The notes beneath the pieces were generated by a model. It saw only the letters and a list, made by a program, of their open reading frames with translations, had not been told where the DNA came from and searched no databases. A stretch of 25,013 bases of DNA. Source: Entophlyctis helioformis (taxonomy: Eukaryota > Chytridiomycota > Chytridiomycetes > Chytridiales > Chytriomycetaceae). This document shows positions 17,386-25,013 of the stretch, one piece after another (the first letter of the stretch is position 1; each line of letters opens with the position of its first letter). The stretch spans positions 1-25,013 of the forward strand of contig JAHLKH010000280.1 of NCBI GenBank assembly GCA_025526915.1, written 5' to 3'. Both the position numbers and the translations under genes were made by a program.

Positions 17386-20300
17386 TCAGTTGGTGCACAG
17401 ATGGATGGATGGATCGACAGCATGGCATCAGACGCACATAGGCATATCCAGACGACCGCAGATGCCTGATGAGAAAGTCCTCAAACACAGCGTGCCGGCC
17501 ACCTTGACCTGTAAAGTCGATGCCAAATGCCCACACAACGGGAATGTTGTCCTCTGTCGACTTTGTTCGGTCGACAGGGAGGCCTTGAGATGCAGCAGAT
17601 GCGCGCTCTCCAGTGGTCGAGCCTGCCAGCTTCATGATGCCCTCAAGAGCGTTTCCGCGATCAGACGTGCTGTTGCTGCGCTTGGTGAACCGCTTGGCCT
17701 TGACCTTCTGTGGAATGCCATGCCATGCCATGCCATCCAGTGCAATCAGCAGGCGATCAAGCAGTATGGCGGCCATGGCAATGGGCATCCAGAACCAGAG
17801 AAAACGTACCCGTGCATTCAGGAATGGCGAGCAGTATGCATGGCAGCGCAGATCCCAAAAGGCTCTCTCGCCTGCTGAGACGCCTGGATCGGCATGCTTT
17901 GCTGTCTTGAAGGCAATCGCCTCGTGGACGTCGGCTGCCTTGGCATATTGATTGTTGAGCCTGGCACAGGAGGCAGGCACTGTGAGTTGATCTGGTCAAG
18001 AGTGCACGTGGCAGAGTCATTGCATGCATACCACTGCTGAAGGTCACGCTCAGCTCGTGCCATGCCAGAGGAGAGCACGTAGTTGGACTCCATCGTGTAT
18101 GTCTCGTCCTCGACATTGACCAGCATGCTGGACGCGCCAAACAGGTACCGCTTGCCCCAATCAATGCCAACAACGCGAACAAAGTCCTTGTCGGCAAGCA
18201 GCTTGTTGGCATCAGCAACATCGGGCAGTCGCTGGGATGCATTAAAGTTGCGCTGAGCCTGCCATGCCATGGCATGAGTGAGGAATGTGCAATGCATGTG
18301 CACCAATGCGCGAGTTTAGCATGCAAGTGACTTACAGGATTGGTTGCTTTTGGCTTGGCGGCTGACGGGTTGGCTGGATTGGCGGCTGTGGATGGCATGT
18401 CAGTTGGTGTGGACAACAAGTGCCCGTCTGGATTGGCACAGCAACTCACATGTGCCATTCAGGTAATCGGGCTCAATAAATTGACCATTCAAGGCATTAA
18501 GGATACCAACAGCAGCATCAGCAAGACTGGGCTGCTGGGCTGGAGACGCCGCATTGGGACCTGCAGAGCAAGGCAGTGGTCAGAATCAATGCGTGCACCA
18601 AAGCATCCAAGCATGGCACATACTGCGAGGCGACTCTGGACGGTCTGCGCGGCAGTCCAGTGCCAGCTGATAGACCATGTATCCATCCGTCATGATGCTG
18701 CCTTGTCTGATCACTTGCTTTGAAGCCACCAGAGGCTGAGAATCAACCGCGGCCTCGTCACCCTCAGCCTGCGTTGGACGGCGTCGATTCTTGGGGCAGA
18801 GGCCGGGCAGGAGGATGTCGAGGATGGCCAGCTCCTTGCTATTGCTGAAGGCCGTTTGGATGTCGTTGTTAGTCGACTTGAGAGTCAACTTGGCATCTTT
18901 GCAGTTTTGGATAAAAGTGGAGTGTCAGCATCAAATAGCATTGACGTGGCATAGACACATGCAACTTACCAACTGCAGCCAGGAGCTCCTTTCGCAATGC
19001 TTGGAGGACAGGATTGTGCTCATTGCCAATGCGATCGCTTTGCAGCCCCACCACCGCCCAAAAGAGCGTGGCCTCAGTGACGAGGATGAACGGGTCACGG
19101 CTTGCTGGCTGCAGGCATAGCTTCATCACTGAAGTGCCAGCGAGCTTGAGGAGTTGGTAGAACCGTCCAATGTCCAATGTTGACATGCTGCGCACAATTG
19201 CCTGAATTGGATTCAGCTCTTGTGGGATCTTGATGGCGTCCCCATCCTGTGCGGCTGGTGGTGTGGCCTGCGTGGTGTCAACGGCCCGTATCCACGGTCG
19301 TTGGGTTCTTATGGCGTTTCGGCATTTATTGGAATCTTAACTTAACGATTGAAATCTACTACTACCCGCCCTCGTTCTGGAACTTTCATTGTGGCACCTG
19401 TGGCGACAGGGGCAGTAGTCTCGTCCCTTTGCCTCTTGGATGTGCTGCCATCGGTGGGCAGCAGAAGCTGTGACGCGGTCCGCTTGAGAGTTGGGGCGGG
19501 AGGAGCAACATCCTGAGTGGCGTCCATGGCGTCGTCCATGGCGTCGTCCTCAATGGCCGGCAATGGGGCGTCTTGAGCAGTGTCCTGAGCGGCGTCCTGA
19601 ACGGCGTCTTGAGCAGCGGCATGCCTGGCAACCTTGGTGGTCTTGAGTGGCTTGAATATGGCATCGACCCACGCTGCAATCTGCTCAGAAGTCGCAGCAG
19701 GCATTGCTCTCTGGGCTGCGACCAATGCCAGCTTTGACCGGTTCTCGATGAAGTGCTTGGCGAGTGTGACGCTCACCTCCCTTGCCAGGTTTTCGAAGAT
19801 CTGCTTGGTCGCATGTGCGCACAAGGTGTTGACAAGCCGATAAGGCACCACTGCCTGCTGTGTGTCGGCCTGCTGTGCATCAGCTGGGTGCAAGCTCGAC
19901 CACCACATGTCTGGATGCCGCCCACGAGTCTGCTGCTTCTTGGCCGGTCGACGCACGCCTGCCTTCATCTTGGTCATCCGTGCGGTGGTCCGCAGCGTGC
20001 CTGCCTGCTGCGCATTGCCAGTGTCCATGTCAGCCTTGATCGTGTTGGCTGGTGGTGCAGCTTGGTCGGTCATGCTGCCAGGTGTCCAGCTGCGATGGAT
20101 CAGCAGCTGGACAACTGTGACAAGCCACGCATTGAGCGTGAGCATGATAGACATCGGCTTGACCATCTGCTCGCCCGTTAGGACAAACGAGAGGTGCCGC
20201 AGGATGCAGGCCGCGGATGTCTGGCCACCCGACTCACTGGCGACAAGCATCGCAAGCAGCTCATTGGGCGTCAGCACTGCTGGTGCTGCTGGTGCTGGTG

Positions 20301-20436
20301 GCTGGCCGTTGGGCAACTTGCGCGTCTTGACCTTCTCGAACATGACGCGCTTGAGTCTTGTTCCCTTGACCAGTCGCACGCGATGGCCAAAGCGAGGGTG
20401 CTTGCTGCTGCCATTATACTGACTCGCGCCGTACAT
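17073..20436 (-). CDS. Fanzor (eukaryotic TnpB-like RNA-guided DNA endonuclease), eight exons, apparently intact
   Basis: Exons: 19366-20436, 18970-19267, 18624-18896, 18450-18560, 18336-18385, 18032-18258, 17438-17960 and 17073-17351. All seven introns (63-98 nt) are GT-AG and phases match throughout, giving 943 residues with no internal stop. RuvC-I is VRVVGIDWGKRYLFGAS (Asp about 634). A helical stretch follows (FWDLRCHAYCSPFLNARVRF.., about 712-750), then VVWAFGIDFTG. The last exon has NENLTSQMCPQC (Glu about 857 in E-x-x-T-S, then CxxC), the second zinc pair CIPC (884/887) and RuvC-III YHRDVLGATNI (Asp about 894). This order is diagnostic of TnpB/Fanzor; the size and introns fit Fanzor1. 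The first exon (357 residues) has basic clusters (KKQQTRGRHP, STSKRQRDE) that could be nuclear signals, a helical block (REVSVTLAKHFIENRSK) seen in the Fanzor N-terminal region, and a Gln-Asp-Ala repeat. Start chosen at 20436 (MYGASQYNG); in-frame ATGs further upstream lie in repeated sequence. Known members cut DNA guided by an RNA from their 3' flank. Confidence 0.9.
17353..17384. repeat. (TG)16 microsatellite forming a Fanzor 3' splice site
   Basis: On the coding strand this is (CA)16 and its final CAG is the acceptor of the last Fanzor intron (17352-17437). Changes in repeat number leave the AG in place but alter the branch-site distance. Confidence 0.9.
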
Positions 20437-20463
20437 GGTCTGTAACGGATGCTCGGTCGCGGT

Positions 20464-20487
20464 CACGTGATCCACGTGACCCACGTG
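20464..20487. promoter_or_regulatory. Three CACGTG (E-box) sites at 9-bp spacing
   Basis: CACGTG occurs at 20464-20469, 20473-20478 and 20482-20487, 28 to 51 bp upstream of the Fanzor start codon and about 300 bp upstream of gag. CACGTG is the classical site of bHLH factors such as Cbf1/Pho4 in fungi. Nearly one-turn spacing puts all three on one DNA face. It may serve Fanzor, the retrotransposon, or both. Confidence 0.65.
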
Positions 20488-20541
20488 ACCGGACAGACAT
20501 TGCCCGGCCGCGTCCCCCACTCTGGTTGCCCCCGTTCTTGC

Positions 20542-20592
20542 AGTCGTCTGCCCGCCCTTCCTCGCGTGCATACTCACTGCCCCTGCAACCAG
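20542..20592. repeat. 51-bp direct repeat, copy 1
   Basis: Begins AGTCGTCTGCCCGCCCTTCC and is identical over 51 bp to 20615-20665. The period is 73 bp. It lies between the divergent Fanzor and gag genes, possibly within the retrotransposon's 5' LTR or leader. Confidence 0.95.
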
Positions 20593-20614
20593 GTCCGTGC
20601 TTATGTCTCAATGA

Positions 20615-20665
20615 AGTCGTCTGCCCGCCCTTCCTCGCGTGCATACTCACTGCCCCTGCAACCAG
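20615..20665. repeat. 51-bp direct repeat, copy 2
   Basis: Perfect second copy of 20542-20592 separated by 22 bp of unrelated sequence. The identity implies a recent duplication or selection, for example tandem protein-binding sites in an LTR. Confidence 0.95.
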
Positions 20666-20787
20666 CCGGCAAGTCCGCCTGGAGGCCCAGTGTTACAGCA
20701 AGAACGCCCTCTCGACGCCGTCGGCCGCCGTTCCCCGCCGCCGTCGATCGATTTTTCCGTCGTTTTTCCGTTTTTTTTTTCCTTTGG

Positions 20788-23391
20788 ATGGCCGTCGAGC
20801 ATTCGCCCAGGGCCTCGGCTCACTCAGCCGCCGCCCCCTCGGGCACCGACCAGGACCTCCTCGGCGAGGCCTCGTTCGATACGGCCCCCTCGTTCATCGA
20901 TGCCACCCCCTTAAGGTTCCAGCGCCGCCTCGACCCTGCGGGTACGTCGTCTGTCTTGATGGCCGACTCTGCTCTGGGCGTGTCTTTTGGCGCCTCAGCG
21001 GCGCGCCGCCAATCCTCGGCCGACCTGTTGGGCCGCCACGATGCGGGTTCCGGTCGGCACCAAGAGGCGTTCCTCTCCAGCACGCCGGCCGCCCAGCCGG
21101 GCGCCGCAAGCCGCCCTGAGCAGCCTGGCACCACAGTCGATGACTACATGATTGCGGAGCTGGCACGCCTTGGCACGGTGACATTGGACACCAGCCGCGC
21201 ACTCAGGGCGACCACATCATCTGCGGCCGCTGCCCACGCAGCCCTCAACGATCTGCGGCTTCAGCTGCAGTCGGACCGCGACATGGCCGCCAGGCAGGCC
21301 GAGGCCTACTCCAATGCCATCCAGCTCCACCACCAACGCATGGTGGCACTCTTTGACTCCGTCGAGGCCAACTCAGAGGCCATACGGGGCCTGCAGAAGA
21401 GCGTCGCCAACACGTCGGAATCCGTGATTGCACTGGAGCAGGTCTTCTCGGATGCCGTCGCCAAGGCCACCAAAACGGCAAACGCTGCGTTGGCGCAGGC
21501 CTCAGCCACGGCGACCCTGCTTGCGGAGCATCCGGTCCAGGCGCTTGGGTCCTCGGTGGACTCGCGTCCGACCCTCGCGTCTGGATCCTCGGTGGATGCC
21601 CGCAGCCCTGCCAAGCTGTTTGCAGACAACCTGGGCAGCAAGCTTGTGCCATTCCAGGGCTTTGTGATGGTTGAGGGTTCGATGGACGTCGATTGGACGG
21701 CCACCCACGCGGCTTTCAAGCCGTTCGCCCTCGCCATCGAGATGGCTTATGGCAACACCTGCGAGTCGCTGTCATGCACCTCGATTCCCATGCCGCGGAT
21801 CTTTGGGCAGCTCCTGAATGCCTTCCAGGGAGCCGCGCTCCAGGAGGTCACCACCTGGTACATCGACAACAAGGCCGACGCCTCGTCGTTCACATTCGAC
21901 ACGTTCCTCGAGCACCTCCGGTCGACTTACACGCACCAGGACTCGGCCCGGATCAGCGCCAAGGCCAAGCTTGCCTCCGACTTCCCGCCGCTGTCGTGCC
22001 ATGGCTGGGCCCCCCAGGACTGGGTACCCCGCGCGGAGGCGCTGTTCAAGGTTGCCGGCCACTCGGAGCAGCTCAAGATCGACTTCATCCTGGGCCGCCT
22101 CAAGGCGACGCCCTCGGAAACGTTCTCCTCGTACGCGGCCATCCGGGATTACCTCATGGCCCTGCACACGCGGAAGGCCAACCACAAGCAGTCAACCGCG
22201 CTGGCCACTGCTGAGGCAGCCGCCGCCAAGGCCCTCGAGCCCAAGTCGAAGCCCAGCCTGAGCAAGACGGCTGCCACGCCGCCGCGTTCTTGGAGCTCCT
22301 CATCGCCCAAGGCTGCCACCCCTGCGCCCTCTGGCAACAACAGCGCGTCTGAGACGCGTAAGGCTGCCTCGCCCGCTGCGACAGCCGACCATGCCAGCCG
22401 ATCGCCTAGCCAGCGCCCGCCCCACTCTAAGGTCGGGCGCATCGCGGCAAAGGCCAAGGCACCCGGGTACGTTCGCTCGCCCCCTCTGGCTCCTCCTGCT
22501 CCTGCGGCCAAGCACGCTTCGGCGGCTAAGCCTGCAGCCGTGCGTAAGCCCAATGCTGACACCGAACCTCCATCGGTCCCTGCCCGTGACGACGGCGCAC
22601 CAGCAATGGCTCCGGCTCGCGGTCGCTCGAAACCGTCTCGTCGTTCTCAGACGACGGGACCCAGTACAGCGACGCAGATGAAGAAGAGTAGTCCAGTTGT
22701 GGCTGATGCGAATAAAAGGGTGCCCTCTGTGGCCCCTGATCACCCTGTTTGTCCTGTGTTGCCGCCGTCGCGACTGAAGGAGGGGCACCTGGCTCCTGTG
22801 AAGCCCATCACAGAGAACCGGTGCACCTTCCCTGTCTTCTTAGACAATCGCAGCGCCAGCGTCCTGGTGGACACTGGCAGCAGCGCGAATCTAGTGGCTC
22901 GCCATTGGTTGGATGCCAATGGCCTGCTCGCCGCTGCCCGGCCGTTCACCCGGCAGGCGGTGACTCTCGAGTTTGCCAACGGCAACTTGCAGAGACTAGA
23001 TTCGGAGGTCTACCTCACGCTCGCGGACAGATCAAATGCTGTCAGCCAGGTGCGGTTCCTTGTCTATGACGGCGTGGATGATGTCATCCTGGGCATGCCG
23101 TGGCTGCGCACTACCGCAAAGGCGTTGTTCAACTTCCGTCGCGGTGTTTTCCGCTTCTCGACCGAGTCGCGCCCCGATGTGCACCACATCTGGCAGCACG
23201 GACGCTCCGCCGTCTGCTGCCCCCACCACCGGCCGCACTCTGACATCGTGGTTACCATGTCGGACATCCTCGCCCATCCGACGAGTACGCGGAGCTGGTC
23301 TATGTGGATGACCTGCCTGAGGACCGTGAGGCAGCTGCTGATGCGCGCCTTCGCGTCGCGGCTGCAAACGGCCTCACCCCGGACGAGCTGA
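20788..23391 (+). CDS. Gag-protease polyprotein of the Ty3/gypsy element
   Basis: The ATG at 20788 ([15 protein letters not shown]) follows a T-rich leader; the open frame extends further upstream but through non-coding-looking sequence. The N-terminal region is disordered. An Ala-rich coiled coil (about 21190-21530, [19 protein letters not shown]) is followed by a retrotransposon-gag capsid domain (about 21640-22170, [29 protein letters not shown]). A basic Ala/Pro/Ser/Lys-rich stretch (22200-22740) replaces the usual nucleocapsid; no CCHC zinc knuckle is seen. The aspartic protease follows: active site [11 protein letters not shown] (Asp codon 22869-22871), flap region and the C-terminal VILGMPWLR. 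After about 23260 the frame turns to non-homologous sequence up to the stop at 23391, while coding continues in another frame. That could be a frameshift site between protease and RT, or damage. Confidence 0.87.
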   Translation: MAVEHSPRASAHSAAAPSGTDQDLLGEASFDTAPSFIDATPLRFQRRLDPAGTSSVLMADSALGVSFGASAARRQSSADLLGRHDAGSGRHQEAFLSSTPAAQPGAASRPEQPGTTVDDYMIAELARLGTVTLDTSRALRATTSSAAAAHAALNDLRLQLQSDRDMAARQAEAYSNAIQLHHQRMVALFDSVEANSEAIRGLQKSVANTSESVIALEQVFSDAVAKATKTANAALAQASATATLLAEHPVQALGSSVDSRPTLASGSSVDARSPAKLFADNLGSKLVPFQGFVMVEGSMDVDWTATHAAFKPFALAIEMAYGNTCESLSCTSIPMPRIFGQLLNAFQGAALQEVTTWYIDNKADASSFTFDTFLEHLRSTYTHQDSARISAKAKLASDFPPLSCHGWAPQDWVPRAEALFKVAGHSEQLKIDFILGRLKATPSETFSSYAAIRDYLMALHTRKANHKQSTALATAEAAAAKALEPKSKPSLSKTAATPPRSWSSSSPKAATPAPSGNNSASETRKAASPAATADHASRSPSQRPPHSKVGRIAAKAKAPGYVRSPPLAPPAPAAKHASAAKPAAVRKPNADTEPPSVPARDDGAPAMAPARGRSKPSRRSQTTGPSTATQMKKSSPVVADANKRVPSVAPDHPVCPVLPPSRLKEGHLAPVKPITENRCTFPVFLDNRSASVLVDTGSSANLVARHWLDANGLLAAARPFTRQAVTLEFANGNLQRLDSEVYLTLADRSNAVSQVRFLVYDGVDDVILGMPWLRTTAKALFNFRRGVFRFSTESRPDVHHIWQHGRSAVCCPHHRPHSDIVVTMSDILAHPTSTRSWSMWMTCLRTVRQLLMRAFASRLQTASPRTS

Positions 23392-25013
23392 AGGAGAAGT
23401 ACCCCTACCTTCCAGTCTGCCCGGACGAGGAGACGCAGAAGGCATTCATCGAGTACTACGAGGTCTGCTGCCCGCCGCAAGGCCGTGCGCACGACTCGGA
23501 GTTCGAGATCGCATCCCTTTCATTAAGGATGCGCAGCTGCCGCCGCGTCGTGGCCTCAAGAGACTGAACCAGGATGCATCCGTAGCGCTCAAGAAGCAGC
23601 TGGACGAGTGGTACACCAAAGGTTACATCCGCCGCTCGTCATCGCCTTTGGGCGCCGGCACGCTCTTTGTCCGCAAGAAGGATGGTTCGCTGCGGTTGGT
23701 CATCGACTACCGCGGCTTGAACAACATCTCGGTGAAGTTCCACAGTGCGATCCCGGAGATTGAGACCCTCCGTGATAACTTGGCAAACAAACCCTTCCGC
23801 TCGATGCTTGACATCCGCGAGGGCTTCCTTAACATCCGTGTTAAGGCGGAGGACCAGTGGAAAACTGCGTTCTCCACCCAGTTTGGTCACTTTGAGTTCA
23901 CGGTCATGCCTTTTGGGCTGACCAATGCTCCGGCTGTGTTTACACAGGCCATCCAGTCGACGCTCAATGAGCTGCTGGGCACGTGCGTCTCGGTGTACAT
24001 GGATGACATCTACATCTACAGCGCGACGTACAAGGAGCATATCAACACCTACGCACTGTTCTCAAGCTGCTACTGGAGGCTCAATTGTACATTAAGCCGT
24101 CCAAGTGCATGATCCTGCAGCAGGACATTGAGTTCTGTGGTCACGTGCTCTCGCCCACTGGTTATTCCATTGCGCCAAAGCACTTGCAGGAGATGGCCGC
24201 AGCGCCACACATCTCAAACACGCCACTCTGGCAACTTGGCTAGGTAAGCTTGTGTGGTTAAAGTCATTCATTGGTGGGCCGAACCCTGCAAAGGCGTACG
24301 CCACCATGTGTCTGCCACTATACAAGCTACTAGCCAAGAATGCCAAGTGGGAGTGGGGCCCTGCTCAAAAGCAGGCTGTGGAAGACCTGCGACAGGCAGT
24401 GTTGAAGGCACCGAGCTGCGGTTCTTTGACCCGGCTCTGGAAACGCATGTCTACACTGATGCCAGCAACTACGTCATTGCCGGCTACCTGTCGCAGATCC
24501 ACCCAGATGGCGAGAAGCTGGTGGCCTGCTGGTCACGTAAGCTTAGCCCAGCCGAGATGAACTATCCAACCCACGAACGCGAGTTGCTCGCCATCGTGGA
24601 GTTCTTCTCGCGTTTCCGTCATCTGCTGTCCAGTGTGCGCTCTGTCACGCACACTGACCACAAGGCGCTGGTCTGGTTGGCCACGCAGCCCCACCTGTCG
24701 GATCGGCAGGCTCGATGGGTCCTGTCTCTGCAGGAGTTTGATACATCCATCGAGTACGTGCCTGGCGAGCTCAACTCGCTGGCCGATCTGCTGTCCCGCG
24801 ATCCCTCAAAGGCCCCTCTCTGCACAAACTGTCGCTCGCCTGTCCCGATCCGTGCTGCCAATCTGCGCACTGACTCTGACTGGGCGAAAGACGTGCGTGC
24901 GGCGTTGCCGGCCGACCCATTCGCCTCCAGACTGCCTGGCTGGAAGGCTGACCCGTCGTCAGCCACGCCGGCCGACCGCAAGGTCGTAGTGCACATGGAG
25001 TGCTTGGATGGTG
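23280..25013 (+). pseudogene. Pol (RT and RNase H) of the Ty3/gypsy element, frameshifted
   Basis: A linker ([20 protein letters not shown]..) starts near 23280. RT spans about 23507-24240, with [27 protein letters not shown] (catalytic Asp), [15 protein letters not shown] and YMDDIYIYS (23996 onward). RNase H spans about 24415-24810, with VYTDASNYVIAGYLSQ, SRKLSPAEMNYPTHERELLA, THTDHKAL and LADLLSRDP. Frame changes are seen near 23506, 24047, 24200-24225 and 24410, besides the protease/linker change near 23275. The continuation of the RT frame also meets a stop at about 24241-24243. Protein similarity is continuous across these points, so they look like single-base indels rather than introns. 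The frame is then open to the window end, before integrase. Confidence 0.86.

Larger units (their letters stand above)
20788..25013 (+). mobile_element. Ty3/gypsy LTR retrotransposon, 3' part beyond the window, pol degenerate
   Basis: Domains occur in the order gag - aspartic protease - reverse transcriptase - RNase H, all on the plus strand, as in Ty3/gypsy elements. Integrase and the 3' LTR would lie beyond 25013. The 5' LTR boundary cannot be set without the 3' copy; it should fall between 20437 and 20788, where a 51-bp repeat and a T10 run (20771-20780) occur. The element faces away from Fanzor. Gag-protease is open, but pol has several frame changes, so this copy is probably not autonomous. 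Confidence 0.9.

Noticed and set aside
19268..19365. Separate gene boundary between the 20436-19342 open frame and the downstream Fanzor exons, with a start at MPKRHKN
   Set aside because: A phase-0 GT-AG intron of normal length joins the two, and the upstream frame has Fanzor-like N-terminal helices; the MPKRHKN frame stops after 15 codons.

Overview
The window reads as nuclear DNA of a GC-rich, intron-containing eukaryote, most likely a zoosporic (chytrid-type) fungus. This is inferred from short GT-AG introns of about 63-150 nt, many with a CTGAC-like branch site, a eukaryotic tRNA-Asp, a Ty3/gypsy retrotransposon, a non-LTR RT remnant, a chytrid-style ankyrin protein and a Fanzor gene. 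No bacterial operon signals are seen. Most genes had to be assembled by hand from exons in different frames; the introns given below keep the reading frame and join conserved motifs.

Layout: (1) 192-5139 (-): an oversized DPP8/9-type dipeptidyl peptidase with a poly-Gln/His insertion in its propeller and a broken frame at the catalytic His. (2) 5568-6787 (-): five-exon alpha/beta hydrolase. (3) 7661-8928 (+): seven-TM, GPCR-like membrane protein, divergent from gene 2. (4) 9234-10616 (+): secreted Gly/Asn/Lys-rich protein. (5) 10844-12295 (+): ankyrin-repeat protein. (6) 12311-12688 (-): tRNA-Asp(GTC) with a non-LTR reverse transcriptase fragment just downstream. (7) 13004-14160 (-): SERHL-like hydrolase ending in the peroxisomal signal SKL. 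(8) 14295-16323 (-): beta-lactamase/LACTB-type serine hydrolase. (9) 17073-20436 (-): an eight-exon Fanzor (eukaryotic TnpB-like, RNA-guided endonuclease family) gene, 943 codons plus stop, with every intron in phase. (10) 20788-25013 (+): a Ty3/gypsy element, with an open gag-protease but a frame-broken RT/RNase H; it runs off the window before any integrase.

The Fanzor locus is the main discovery. It keeps RuvC-I (GIDWG), the E-x-x-T-S motif, a CxxC/CxxC zinc ribbon and the RuvC-III Asp. A three-site CACGTG cluster lies just upstream of its start, and a perfect hairpin plus a 47-bp direct repeat lie downstream, where a guide RNA might be sought. The left half is a host neighbourhood unusually rich in serine hydrolases (four genes in 16 kb); the right 8 kb is mobile-element territory.
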